This document shows, piece after piece, positions 52,766 to 61,031 of a stretch of 64,000 bases of DNA. The stretch is from Acidobacteria bacterium Ga0074141. GTDB lineage: Bacteria > Acidobacteriota > Blastocatellia > Pyrinomonadales > Pyrinomonadaceae. Position 1 is the stretch's first letter. Every line of letters starts with the position of its first letter. The position numbers and the translations under genes were made by a program. The stretch spans positions 594,157-658,156 of the forward strand of contig LNDP01000023.1 in NCBI GenBank assembly GCA_001464665.1, in the 5' to 3' direction. The notes beneath the pieces are model-generated. The model did not search any database and was not told where the DNA came from. It worked only from the letters and a program-made list of their open reading frames with translations.

Positions 52766-53668
52766 ATGACAACAAAAAATAGACTCACCAATTTCGCATT
52801 CATTCTTTTACTAGCCGCGGCCGCTCTCGGGCAGACCGCCAAGGTGGTCAGCATCGAAGGCCATCGCGGTTCACGCGGGCATCTGCCTGAAAATACGATC
52901 CCGTCGTTTATCCTCGCGATCGAACAGGGCTCTGACACCCTCGAGCTCGACGTTGTGATCACCAAGGACAAGAAAGTGCTTGTCTCGCACGAGCCGTGGT
53001 TTTCGCACGTGATCTCGACCGCCCCGAATGGTAAGCCGATCGCAAAAGAGAACGAACGCGAGCACAACATCTATCAGATGACCTTTGCCGAGACCAAGAA
53101 GTATGACGTCGGCAACATCGGCAACGTCGGCTTTCCTGATCAAAAGCCGTTGAAGGTTCACAAGCCGCTGATGATTGACCTCTTCAAGGCGGTAGAGAAA
53201 TTTGTAAAGGATAAAAAGCTCGCCCCGGTCCGCTATAACATCGAGATCAAATCCGCTCCGCAGGGCGATGGAACTTTTCATCCGGCTCCGGATGAATTCG
53301 CCCGGCTCGTTCTCGCTGATGTGAAGAAATTCGGCCTGGAAAAACGCGTCATCATCCAATCCTTTGACCTACGCCCGCTTCAGGAACTGAAACGAACGGC
53401 ACCGGCAATTCCGCTCGCCCTGCTCGTCGGCCCGACGGAAGACCTGACTGGCAAGCTCGAAAAGCTGACCTTTGTTCCGGACACGCTCAGTCCTCACTTC
53501 TCGCTTGTAAACGAAAAACTCGTAGCTTTATGCCGCGAAAAGGGGATGAAACTTGTGCCGTGGACCGTCAACGAGGTCGCCGATCTAGAGCGGATGAGCA
53601 AGTTCGATCTGGACGGTATAATCACCGATTATCCCGACCGAGCGGTTCAAGTCTTCCGCAAGCGTTAA
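52766..53668 (+). CDS. secreted glycerophosphodiester phosphodiesterase family protein
   Basis: A 300-aa protein. A signal peptide ends AAALGQ near residue 22. The GDPD barrel starts EGHRGSRGHLPENTIPSF near 31, with the catalytic histidine pair HRG...HEPW (second near 76) and the metal-binding ELDVVITKD near 59. The end GIITDYPDRAVQVF near 285 is typical. It should hydrolyse extracytoplasmic glycerophosphodiesters to glycerol 3-phosphate and an alcohol, giving phosphate and carbon. Its position behind an Oar-like receptor could point to joint uptake, though a hairpin separates them. Confidence 0.9.
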   Translation: MTTKNRLTNFAFILLLAAAALGQTAKVVSIEGHRGSRGHLPENTIPSFILAIEQGSDTLELDVVITKDKKVLVSHEPWFSHVISTAPNGKPIAKENEREHNIYQMTFAETKKYDVGNIGNVGFPDQKPLKVHKPLMIDLFKAVEKFVKDKKLAPVRYNIEIKSAPQGDGTFHPAPDEFARLVLADVKKFGLEKRVIIQSFDLRPLQELKRTAPAIPLALLVGPTEDLTGKLEKLTFVPDTLSPHFSLVNEKLVALCREKGMKLVPWTVNEVADLERMSKFDLDGIITDYPDRAVQVFRKR

Positions 53669-53710
53669 AGGCAAAATGACATTCCCGGCGATTTCGGTAG
53701 AATTATCTCG

Positions 53711-54388
53711 ATGATAATCGCTATCGATGGCCCATCGGGCGCTGGTAAATCAACTCTTGGCAAAATGCTCGCCCGCGAGCTTGACCTCTTGTATCTCGAT
53801 ACCGGTGCGATGTACCGTGCGGGAGCTCTTGCGGTCCTCCGGGCGGGCATTTCGTTTGAGGATGAGACGGGTGTCGCCGAGGCGATTACGGCCGCATCGA
53901 TCCATCTCACCGGCAATTCCGAAAACCTGACCGTCTTGCTCGATGGAGAGGACATCACCGCCGAGATCCGGACGCTTGAGGTCGCCCAGGCAGCCTCTCG
54001 CGTTTCGACAAACTCCGCCGTCCGCCGCCGCATGGTCGAGCTTCAACGGGAGATGGGCGAGCGGGCCGAGCGGGGATGCGTTCTCGAGGGCCGCGACATT
54101 GGTAGCGTCGTTTTCCCAAATGCTGACGTGAAATTCTTTCTCACCGCCGAGCCCGCCGCACGTGCCCGCAGACGCTTTGAAGAAGATAAGGGGAAAGGCC
54201 GGACCTCGACCTTCGAACAAACTCTCGCCGAGATAAACGAACGCGATGAACGCGACGTTTCTCGCGACGACTCGCCGCTGCAGATACCGGAAGGCTCCGA
54301 GGTGATCGACACCTCGGAACTCGATCTGGATGAAGTTTTCGAACAAATGCTCGCCGTGATTCGTGAAAGAAAGAGTGCGGCGGCCTAG
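53711..54388 (+). CDS. cmk: cytidylate kinase
   Basis: A 225-aa nucleoside monophosphate kinase converting CMP and dCMP to the diphosphates. It has the P-loop IDGPSGAGKSTLGK at residue 4, YLDTGAMYRAGAL near 33, the CMP-binding segment EVAQAASRVSTNSAVRRRMV near 95, and RGCVLEGRDIGSVVFPNADVKFFL near 118. The length is typical. A 37-aa open frame overlaps its last 14 bases, and two tRNA genes follow. Confidence 0.95.
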   Translation: MIIAIDGPSGAGKSTLGKMLARELDLLYLDTGAMYRAGALAVLRAGISFEDETGVAEAITAASIHLTGNSENLTVLLDGEDITAEIRTLEVAQAASRVSTNSAVRRRMVELQREMGERAERGCVLEGRDIGSVVFPNADVKFFLTAEPAARARRRFEEDKGKGRTSTFEQTLAEINERDERDVSRDDSPLQIPEGSEVIDTSELDLDEVFEQMLAVIRERKSAAA

Positions 54389-54488
54389 TGGACATTTTAC
54401 CCGAGAAGCGTGGCTGATGGCCGCTCTCACCTTGTATCCAATGCTCGTCGGCCTGCTGGTCTTTCTCATTTACCGAATCCTAAAATAA
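54375..54488 (+). CDS. candidate 37-aa single-helix membrane peptide overlapping cmk
   Basis: A GTG at 54375 opens a 37-codon frame, beginning VRRPSGHFTREAW and continuing into a single hydrophobic helix of about 19 residues (LTLYPMLVGLLVFLIYRIL), then a lysine and TAA. The basic start followed by one helix fits a small inner-membrane protein with its N-terminus inside. An in-frame ATG at 54417 would give a shorter form. There is no direct proof of expression. It overlaps the cmk stop, which would allow translational coupling. Confidence 0.45.
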   Translation: MRRPSGHFTREAWLMAALTLYPMLVGLLVFLIYRILK

Positions 54489-54538
54489 TTTGACTAATCC
54501 CGCCGCAGTCGATAAGATTTCGGTTTGCTGTTTGATAT

Positions 54539-54612
54539 GCTCCCGTAGCTCAGCCGGATAGAGCAACAGCCTTCTAAGCTGTGGGCCGCAGGTTCGAGTC
54601 CTGCCGGGGGCG
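54539..54612 (+). tRNA. tRNA-Arg (anticodon TCT)
   Basis: Acceptor GCTCCCG pairs with CGGGGGC (one T-G pair), D-arm GCTC/GAGC, anticodon stem ACAGC/GCTGT with loop CTTCTAA (anticodon TCT), and T-arm GCAGG-TTCGAGT-CCTGC. Discriminator G; CCA is not encoded. It reads AGA codons. Confidence 0.95.
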
Positions 54613-54654
54613 AAAAGTCGAGATTTCAGATCCGCAGATCTGAGATTCTCATAT

Positions 54655-54731
54655 GGCGGCTATAGTTCAGGGGTTAGAACGCCAGATTGTGGTTCTGGAT
54701 GTCGTGGGTTCGATTCCCACTAGCCGCCCCA
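54655..54731 (+). tRNA. tRNA-His (anticodon GTG)
   Basis: The extra G at 54655 pairs with C at 54728, the histidine identity element. The acceptor GCGGCTA pairs with TAGCCGC, anticodon stem CCAGA/TCTGG with loop TTGTGGT (anticodon GTG), and T-arm GTGGG-TTCGATT-CCCAC. CCA is encoded at 54729-54731. Confidence 0.95.
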
Positions 54732-54820
54732 TCATTTACCTTTCATAGTCAATCTATTTCCGATAAATCCCAACCCGATCGCCGATTTTTCTTTAGTTTC
54801 GGGACACGGGTGGTTTATCA

Positions 54821-56398
54821 TTGCCCTTGAGGTTTTTCATCTTGAAAAAAGGGTTTTTCGTCTTACAACTATTTCTACTCGTCTTTGCCGTTAACATTAC
54901 GGCACAGGTTCCCGCGCGTTCGGATAGGTTCGTCAAGGACGAGGTTTTGGTCAAGTTCGGTCCCTCGCTTGAGAGTGAAGCGATCGCTTCGGTCCACAGT
55001 CGGCTCGGTTCAAATATTTTAGAAAGCCTCGGCCCGACCGGTTGGCAGCGTATCCGCATCTCCGCGGGGCAGAGCGTCGAGACGGCCATCGCACAATACA
55101 AAAAGTTCCCTGCCGTTTTCGCGGCCCAGCCGAACTTCTATTACGAACTCACCGCTCTTCCCGATGACCCGCAGTATTCGAACGCCGGCCTCTGGGGCCT
55201 GCCGAAGATCTCGGCACCGGCCGCCTGGGATATCACAACAGGCTCGAACACGGTGATCGTCGCGGTCATTGATACCGGAATGCGGCTCGGCCACGAGGAC
55301 CTTGCGGCGAACCTCTGGGTAAATCCGGGCGAGATTGCCGGAAACGGGATCGACGACGACGGGAATGGATTTATTGACGATGTTCACGGCTGGGACTTTC
55401 GTTTTGATGCCAGCAACCCCGCCGACCAACACGGCCATGGCACGCACGTCGCCGGCACCATCGGGGCGGTCGGGAATAATGCAATAGGCATTGTTGGAGT
55501 CAACTGGAACGTCCGCCTAATGCCGATCAAGATCTATAGCCAGGCGGCAAACGACACGACCTCGGCGATGCTGGTCAACGCGTATAACTACGTCCGAATG
55601 ATGAAGCTCGCCGGGCATAATATCCGCATCACCAATAACTCCTACGGCGGATGTGCCGAAGCATGCGGGTACGATCAGGCGACCAAGGACGCGATCGACG
55701 CTCTCGGCGATGCCGGCGTCCTCAATGTCTTTGCCGCCGGGAACAATAACCGCAACACGGACAATTTGCCGTTCTATCCGGGCAGCTACGATTCGCCGAG
55801 CATTATCAACGTCGCCGCCTCGACCAGCATCGATTCACGTGCAAGTTTTTCCAACTTTGGCACCGCAACGGTCGATCTTGCCGCTCCCGGTGCTGGAATT
55901 TACAGTACGACGAACGGATCCAATTCGAGCTACGGCGGCATGAGCGGAACTTCAATGGCTGCTCCGCACGTCGCCGGTGTCGCGGCTTTGCTCGTGGCAC
56001 AGCACCCGACGCTTGATGCCCGTTCGCTCAAGGCAACGCTGATGAATAGCGTCGATGTGTTGCCAGATTGGGCAAGCCTCGTGAAGACCTCCGGAAGGCT
56101 CAATGCCGCGGCCGCATTGCAAAGCCCGACGAATTGCACGGCCGACGTCGGCCCGCTCGAAAGGCAGGTCCCGACCAAAGGCGGGCTCATTAGCTTTTCG
56201 ATAAAGACATCGCCGAACTGCGATTTTCCGATCCGGACGGACAGCCGCTGGATCCGCGTCCTTGACCGCGATCAGACCTCCGGACCGGCAGCGGTGGAAG
56301 TTTTTATTAGTGTAAATCCGGTCATTAGCCGCAGCTCGACCCTTGAGATCGGAGGCCGGACGGTGACCATTGTTCAGGACCGCGGCACAGCGAAATAA
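54821..56398 (+). CDS. secreted subtilisin-like serine protease (S8)
   Basis: A 525-aa protein. A hydrophobic signal (VLQLFLLVFAVNITAQ) is followed by a propeptide region at about 30-105 (VLVKFGPSLESEAIASV) and the catalytic domain: Asp in VIDTGMRLGH near 149, His in HGHGTHVAGT near 204, Asn in FAAGNN near 310 and Ser in GTSMAAPHVAG near 377. A C-terminal beta domain, about 440-525, carries two cysteines and resembles a BACON/Ig-like module. No ATG is available at the front; TTG 54821 with GGTGG 9 bases upstream is the likely start, but a TTG at 54842 is possible. Confidence 0.88.
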   Translation: MPLRFFILKKGFFVLQLFLLVFAVNITAQVPARSDRFVKDEVLVKFGPSLESEAIASVHSRLGSNILESLGPTGWQRIRISAGQSVETAIAQYKKFPAVFAAQPNFYYELTALPDDPQYSNAGLWGLPKISAPAAWDITTGSNTVIVAVIDTGMRLGHEDLAANLWVNPGEIAGNGIDDDGNGFIDDVHGWDFRFDASNPADQHGHGTHVAGTIGAVGNNAIGIVGVNWNVRLMPIKIYSQAANDTTSAMLVNAYNYVRMMKLAGHNIRITNNSYGGCAEACGYDQATKDAIDALGDAGVLNVFAAGNNNRNTDNLPFYPGSYDSPSIINVAASTSIDSRASFSNFGTATVDLAAPGAGIYSTTNGSNSSYGGMSGTSMAAPHVAGVAALLVAQHPTLDARSLKATLMNSVDVLPDWASLVKTSGRLNAAAALQSPTNCTADVGPLERQVPTKGGLISFSIKTSPNCDFPIRTDSRWIRVLDRDQTSGPAAVEVFISVNPVISRSSTLEIGGRTVTIVQDRGTAK

Positions 56399-56506
56399 TT
56401 TCGGCCGCGTCCAACTTTTTGGCTTGCTGAGGCGTCAAAAAGTAGAATTAATTGAAAACAGGTCCGAAATGCTTGTTTGATTGTCTTCGGGAGCAAGATT
56501 TCTGTC

Positions 56507-56536
56507 TTGCAACGCCTGCTAGCGAGACTGTATAGT
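56507..56536 (+). promoter_or_regulatory. promoter of the VCBS-repeat gene
   Basis: TTGCAA (56507-56512) and TATAGT (56531-56536) are separated by 18 bases; the start lies about 60 bases before the start codon. Confidence 0.5.
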
Positions 56537-56596
56537 ATTAGATTCGGACGAAAGCCATATCAAGAATTCAATAGGCATTCGGATTTTTAGGAATTG

Positions 56597-57562
56597 ATGA
56601 TGAAAAATTACCATTTCGCCGGTCGGGTCGCGTGCACGATGCTGGCTGTTTTTGTTCTGACAACCGCATCGATCGCACAGCTAACGCTTCGCGAGGCAAC
56701 GGACTTTGATGGCGACGGCAAAGCTGACTACACGGTCTTTAGGCCGAGCAATAATGCTTGGTATTCGCTGCTTAGCAATGGCGGCTTTTCTATCCAAACC
56801 TTCGGCCTTGCGATCGAAGACTTCGTGACGCCCGGCGATTTTGATGGCGACGGAAGGGGCGATATCGCCGTTTGGCGTGACACCACAGGTGTCTGGTACT
56901 GGCTTAATAGTTCCAACAACACTTTCAACGCCATAACCTTTGGCATCAGCGGCGATGAACCCGTCGCCCGCGATTACGACGGCGACGGCAAGACCGACGT
57001 TGCGGTCGTCCGCCGAACGAACGGCAACATGATCTGGTACGTTTACCGGTCATCCGACCAAGGCTTTACCGCTTTCCAATTCGGCCTTTCGACCGACTTT
57101 ACCGCTCCCGGCGATTATGACGGCGACGGCAAGTTCGACTTTGCCATCCAGCGGCCGGGCGCAACCCCGACCTCGCAGGCCACTTTTTATGCCGCCCTCA
57201 GCAACGGCGGTGTCGAGATCATTCCGTGGGGCATCAGCAACGACCTCGTCGTTCCGGGTGATTACGACGGCGATGGCAAGACCGACTATGCGGTCGTCCG
57301 CGAAGGCTCAACTCCTGATGCAAATCTTGTTTGGTATATTCGCCGGAGTTCGGATGGCGGCTTTAACGCTTATTCGTTCGGCCTTACAGGTTCTGACCTT
57401 CTTGTTCAGGGCGACTACGACGGCGACGGCAAAACGGACATTGCTGTCTGGAGAAACACCGATGGCCAGTTCTTCGTGCTGAATAGTTCGAACCTTTCGT
57501 TGACCGTAAATCAGTGGGGTTCGCCCAACGATTTCCCGGTTGCGAGCTACGACACTCACTAG
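56597..57562 (+). CDS. secreted FG-GAP/VCBS-repeat protein
   Basis: A 321-aa protein. A signal peptide ends ASIAQ near residue 27. Nearly all of the rest is made of about seven repeats of roughly 40 residues carrying D-x-D-G-D-G-x-x-D loops (for example DFDGDGKADYTVFRP and DYDGDGKTDIAVWR), probably a calcium-binding beta-propeller. It is close kin in style to the C-terminus of the metalloprotease at 32039-34555, but has no enzymatic domain. It may bind the cell surface or matrix. Two adjacent ATGs (56597, 56600) are possible; AGGA lies 4-7 bases upstream. Confidence 0.85.
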   Translation: MMKNYHFAGRVACTMLAVFVLTTASIAQLTLREATDFDGDGKADYTVFRPSNNAWYSLLSNGGFSIQTFGLAIEDFVTPGDFDGDGRGDIAVWRDTTGVWYWLNSSNNTFNAITFGISGDEPVARDYDGDGKTDVAVVRRTNGNMIWYVYRSSDQGFTAFQFGLSTDFTAPGDYDGDGKFDFAIQRPGATPTSQATFYAALSNGGVEIIPWGISNDLVVPGDYDGDGKTDYAVVREGSTPDANLVWYIRRSSDGGFNAYSFGLTGSDLLVQGDYDGDGKTDIAVWRNTDGQFFVLNSSNLSLTVNQWGSPNDFPVASYDTH

Positions 57563-57585
57563 GCAGCGGCAATTCATCAAACCTC

Positions 57586-57622
57586 GGGCCGGGTTCCTTT
57601 TGGTACCCGGCTCTTTATTTTT
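57586..57622 (+). terminator. intrinsic terminator
   Basis: GCCGGGT (57588-57594) pairs with ACCCGGC (57605-57611), followed by TCTTTATTTTT. It ends the VCBS gene. Confidence 0.8.
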
Positions 57623-57656
57623 GCTCCGTTTGCGGTAGTATTTTCTTGGCTGGGTG

Positions 57657-58670
57657 ATGAACGAAACGGAACACGAAAATCTTAACGGCTTTGCCGGCCT
57701 TCGCATCGCGGTTGTCGGCGATGTGGTAGCTGATCGCTATCTTCGCGGCACCATTGACCGAGTCTCGCGCGAGGCTCCGGTCCTGATCGTAAAGCACGAA
57801 CTGACCGAGACCTTTCCCGGCGGCGCGGCAAATGCCGCTGCGAACATTGCCTCGCTCGGCGGCGCTGCGTTGGCGGTCGGCGTCGTAGGCGAAGACCCGG
57901 TCGGCAAAGAACTTCTCGGTGAGCTTGCTTCCCTCGGTATCGAGACCACGACAGTTCTCGCTTCCCCCAGTTTCAAAACAACGACAAAGACTCGCGTGCT
58001 TGCCGGGCGGAGCACTTCATCACGCCAGCAGGTGTTGAGGATCGACCACGAAGACCGCAGCGGGCTCTCGGGTGGCGATCGAGCCGCACTTCGGAGCCAC
58101 GCGATCGCTGCCGCTGAGCGGGCAGATGCCGTCATCGTGTCGGACTACGGCTATGGAGCGGTCGATAGCGAGCTTTTCGCCGAGCTGCTTGTTGCGGCGG
58201 GCAAGCGTGATATCCCGCTCGTGGTTGATTCGCGTTATCGGCTCGCTGAGTTTCGCGGTGCGACAGCCGCAACGCCCAATCTTGAAGAGGCCGAGGCGAT
58301 CATCGGGAGCGGCTTTGATCCGGAATCTGCCGATGAGCTTCGCAAGCGACTCGACTGCCGTGCTTTGCTCATCACCCGAGGCGGAAACGGAATGCTGCTC
58401 TCGGTCGAGGGCAGGCCGCTTGAACAGATTCCGGTCGTCGGCTCGACCGAGCCTGTTGACGTGACCGGAGCGGGCGATACGGTGATTGCTGTATTTACTA
58501 TGGCGCTTGCATCAGGCTTCGACTTCAGACGGGCGGCCGAGGTCGCGAACCACGCCGGGGGAATTGTTGTAATGAAACGCGGAACCGCGACCGTTTCGCT
58601 TGCTGAATTGACCGCCTCGCTTTCCGCCGAGGAGCCCGTGCTCTCGGTCGCCGCGAACGACGAACTATGA
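57657..58670 (+). CDS. rfaE1: D-glycero-beta-D-manno-heptose-7-phosphate kinase
   Basis: A 337-aa sugar kinase of the PfkB/RfaE family. It phosphorylates heptose 7-phosphate at C1 for the inner core of lipopolysaccharide. Family segments are IAVVGDVVADRYLRGTIDRVSREAPV, GGAANAAANIASLG near residue 61, VVDSRYRLAEFRGATAATPNLEEAE near 195 and the catalytic DVTGAGDTVIAVF near 275. The adenylyltransferase that is fused to it in enterobacterial HldE is here a separate gene, overlapping by 4 bases. The start could also be GTG 57654. Confidence 0.92.
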   Translation: MNETEHENLNGFAGLRIAVVGDVVADRYLRGTIDRVSREAPVLIVKHELTETFPGGAANAAANIASLGGAALAVGVVGEDPVGKELLGELASLGIETTTVLASPSFKTTTKTRVLAGRSTSSRQQVLRIDHEDRSGLSGGDRAALRSHAIAAAERADAVIVSDYGYGAVDSELFAELLVAAGKRDIPLVVDSRYRLAEFRGATAATPNLEEAEAIIGSGFDPESADELRKRLDCRALLITRGGNGMLLSVEGRPLEQIPVVGSTEPVDVTGAGDTVIAVFTMALASGFDFRRAAEVANHAGGIVVMKRGTATVSLAELTASLSAEEPVLSVAANDEL

Positions 58671-59143
58671 CCGCTTCCGCACCAATTCTCGACCGCGAAG
58701 AGTTAACCCGGTTTGTTGCCGATCAAAGGGCCGCGGGAAGGACGATCGTGCTTGCGAATGGCTGCTTTGATTTGCTCCACGTCGGCCACACTCGTTATCT
58801 AGCGGGAGCGAAAGCACTCGGCGATCTGTTGGTCGTCGGTATCAACAGTGACCGGCAAGTGGCGATGCTCAAAGGCCCGGGGCGTCCCGCAGTTCCAGCC
58901 GAGGAACGAGCAGAGATGATCGCATCGCTCCGTTCGGTTAATGCCGTTACGATCTTTGACGAGCCGACCGTCACCGAACTCATCCTCGCGATCCGCCCCG
59001 ATATTCACACAAAAGGAACCGACTATACCGAAGAGAATGTGCCCGAGCGTGATGTCGTGCTCTCGATCGGCGGCCGAGTCGCCATCGTCGGTGACCCGAA
59101 GGACCATTCCTCATCCGAGATGATCGAAACGCTTTTGCGGTAG
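58667..59143 (+). CDS. rfaE2: D-glycero-beta-D-manno-heptose 1-phosphate adenylyltransferase
   Basis: A 158-aa nucleotidyltransferase. It has IVLANGCFDLLHVGHTRYL near residue 26, with the HxGH site, then LVVGINSDRQVAMLKGPGRP near 55 and KGTDYTEENVPERDVV near 118. It activates heptose 1-phosphate to ADP-heptose after the kinase encoded upstream. Its start overlaps the kinase stop. Together the pair indicates heptose-containing lipopolysaccharide or another ADP-heptose use. Confidence 0.92.
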   Translation: MTASAPILDREELTRFVADQRAAGRTIVLANGCFDLLHVGHTRYLAGAKALGDLLVVGINSDRQVAMLKGPGRPAVPAEERAEMIASLRSVNAVTIFDEPTVTELILAIRPDIHTKGTDYTEENVPERDVVLSIGGRVAIVGDPKDHSSSEMIETLLR

Positions 59144-59148
59144 CGCAG

Positions 59149-59715
59149 ATGGAGACCGCTCGAAACAAGACCGATCTGATCATCGACGTCTGGGAACGGC
59201 TCGATTGCGAAAGCATCGGCCGGCCCGAACTCGAGGCTATCGAAACCGCCGTTCGCGATCGCTTCGGCCCGCAGGCGGTCGATCCCGTAATGGTCATCGC
59301 CCGGCTGCTTGCCGATGAAGGTGCCGAGCTTCGCCATGCAGAGTTGATGGACCTGCATATCGATCGCGACGAGGATCGGCCCTACGATGCGGCCTTTCGC
59401 GACCTTTTCGATTTTACCGGGCTTGAAAGCTCACGCTCGTCGCTGCGGCGGATGGAGAATCTCCGCAAAAAGTTTACCGAACGCAAAGACCGCGATGGAC
59501 TCCGATTGCTGCGTCAGCTCGCCATCGAGGAAAAGGACGAACTTCTCGGGGCCGAAAGCTCGCGGCTTCGGCCGCTGCCGGTGAGCGTGCGGAAAGAGCT
59601 TGCCGAATGGCTTACGATCTGGCTCGGTTCGCCCGAGGTCTTCGAGCATTGGATCGAAATGCGGCAGGCCTCGGCCGACTACGCCGCGAAGTTTTTGACC
59701 ACAAAGGAATCATGA
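59149..59715 (+). CDS. uncharacterised helical protein in the heptose/rsmE operon
   Basis: A 188-aa mostly helical protein that I do not recognise. It contains DRFGPQAVDPVMVIARLLADEGAELRHAELMDLH (residues 38-71), a basic helix with ENLRKKFTERKDRDGLR, and a C-terminal ELAEWLTIWLGSPEVFEHWIEMRQASADY. The cytoplasm is likely. It begins 5 bases after rfaE2 and overlaps rsmE by 4 bases, so it is certainly translated from the same message. The gene order suggests a housekeeping role. Confidence 0.75.
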   Translation: METARNKTDLIIDVWERLDCESIGRPELEAIETAVRDRFGPQAVDPVMVIARLLADEGAELRHAELMDLHIDRDEDRPYDAAFRDLFDFTGLESSRSSLRRMENLRKKFTERKDRDGLRLLRQLAIEEKDELLGAESSRLRPLPVSVRKELAEWLTIWLGSPEVFEHWIEMRQASADYAAKFLTTKES

Positions 59716-60437
59716 CAAAGCATCGATTCTATTCGCCGCCCGAAAACTTCGGCGAAGGGCAAGCCCGGCTAGATGCCGGCGAAACACATCATCTCCGCGA
59801 TGTGCTGCGGCTCGGCGTTGGCGATGCGGTAAATGTTTTCGATGGCGAAGGCCAAGAATACGAGGCCGCGATCGCCTCGGTCACAAAGCGTGAAGCGATG
59901 CTGCGGATCGGTAGAAGTGTCGAGCCGTCTGCTCCGGAGTCGCCGCTTGACCTCACCATTGCCGCCGCGGTTACGCCCGCCGAAAAGTTCGACCTTGCCA
60001 TCGAAAAGGCGGTTGAGCTCGGCGTCCGGCGGCTGATCCCACTGATTACTAGTCGCACCGAAGTGAAAGCCTCGGCCGCCGCTCGCCGGCTCGAACGCTG
60101 GCGTCGGATCGCGTTTGAGGCCGCAAAGCAATGCGGCCGCGCAGTGCTGATGAAAGTGGATGAGCCGATAGCCTTTGTCGAGGTATTTGCCCAAGCGGAG
60201 GGCGGCCGCGTTATTTTATTTAGCGAGCGTGGCGGCGAGAAGATCGAGGATATTCCGTCGGGTGTGCCGCTTACGCTGATCTATGGACCAAAGGGTGGAT
60301 GGACCGATGCGGAGCTTGAGCTTGCGGAAACGAAAAAAGCCGCCGTTGTCACACTCGGCGGCAGAATACTTCGTGCGGAAACGGCCGCGATCGCTCTCAC
60401 CGCGATCATCCAGCACCGCTTCGGCGATATTAATTAG
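59712..60437 (+). CDS. rsmE: 16S rRNA m3U1498 methyltransferase
   Basis: A 241-aa SPOUT-fold enzyme methylating U1498 of 16S rRNA. It starts MTKHRFYSPPENFGEGQARL and has HHLRDVLRLGVGDAVNVFDG near residue 27, LAIEKAVELGVRRLIPLITSRTEV near 99, and the knot motif LIYGPKGGWTDAELE near 191 with LGGRILRAETAAI near 216. The ATG overlaps the previous stop. It converges with the secreted-protein gene with a 4-base overlap. Confidence 0.92.
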   Translation: MTKHRFYSPPENFGEGQARLDAGETHHLRDVLRLGVGDAVNVFDGEGQEYEAAIASVTKREAMLRIGRSVEPSAPESPLDLTIAAAVTPAEKFDLAIEKAVELGVRRLIPLITSRTEVKASAAARRLERWRRIAFEAAKQCGRAVLMKVDEPIAFVEVFAQAEGGRVILFSERGGEKIEDIPSGVPLTLIYGPKGGWTDAELELAETKKAAVVTLGGRILRAETAAIALTAIIQHRFGDIN

Positions 60438-60973
60438 ATCTCTGTCCTCACCGTTCGTGGCCGGTAAAACGCATCGCCCCGCTGCGTCATTTTCGCCTTT
60501 TCGCCGAGCGTCTGAATGACGGACTCGAGTAGTTTCAGGTTGTCGAGCTTAAAGCTTACGGTTCCGCTGACGTCCGCGTCTCGGTCAGCAAACTGAACGA
60601 TCAAATAACGCTTCTTTTCCTTGATCAACCCGCCGAGCACCGAACCCGGAAGCGGTATATTGCGGACCACATTGCCGGTCGTCGAAGTTACGGAACGCGA
60701 CTGCGGGGAAATGACGCTGATCTGCTGAAAGCCGATCGAGAACTTCTCTTTTCCATCCTTGCCGTGAAAAACGATCCGTTCGTTGACGTCATCAAACTTC
60801 AGCGTTCCCGTCTCTTTCTTGCCATAGCCGAACATTCCGCCTTCGTACTTTGCTTCGAACGACTGGGGAGCCGCCGGTTTGCGGTCTGGCTGAGTAGCAT
60901 CCGCCGGCCTGACCTGTGCCGCGGTACCGATAGCGGCCGCGAACAGAAGGGCGACTGTGAACAAACTCTTCAT
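60434..60973 (-). CDS. secreted protein of unknown function
   Basis: A 179-aa protein. The signal peptide (MKSLFTVALLFAAAIGTAAQ) is clear. The mature part carries SFEAKYEGGMFGYGKKETGTLKFDDVNERIVF, a strand-rich PH-like or lipocalin-like pattern, then GFQQISVIS and RYLIVQFADRDADVSGTVSFKLDNLKLLESVIQTL. No catalytic motif is seen. Its 3' end overlaps rsmE by 4 bases. Confidence 0.7.
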   Translation of the reverse strand: MKSLFTVALLFAAAIGTAAQVRPADATQPDRKPAAPQSFEAKYEGGMFGYGKKETGTLKFDDVNERIVFHGKDGKEKFSIGFQQISVISPQSRSVTSTTGNVVRNIPLPGSVLGGLIKEKKRYLIVQFADRDADVSGTVSFKLDNLKLLESVIQTLGEKAKMTQRGDAFYRPRTVRTEI

Positions 60974-61031
60974 ACATTTACCTCAAGTTGATCGTACCGG
61001 CTATCAGACGCGCGAGCCGACTAAATGGTTG

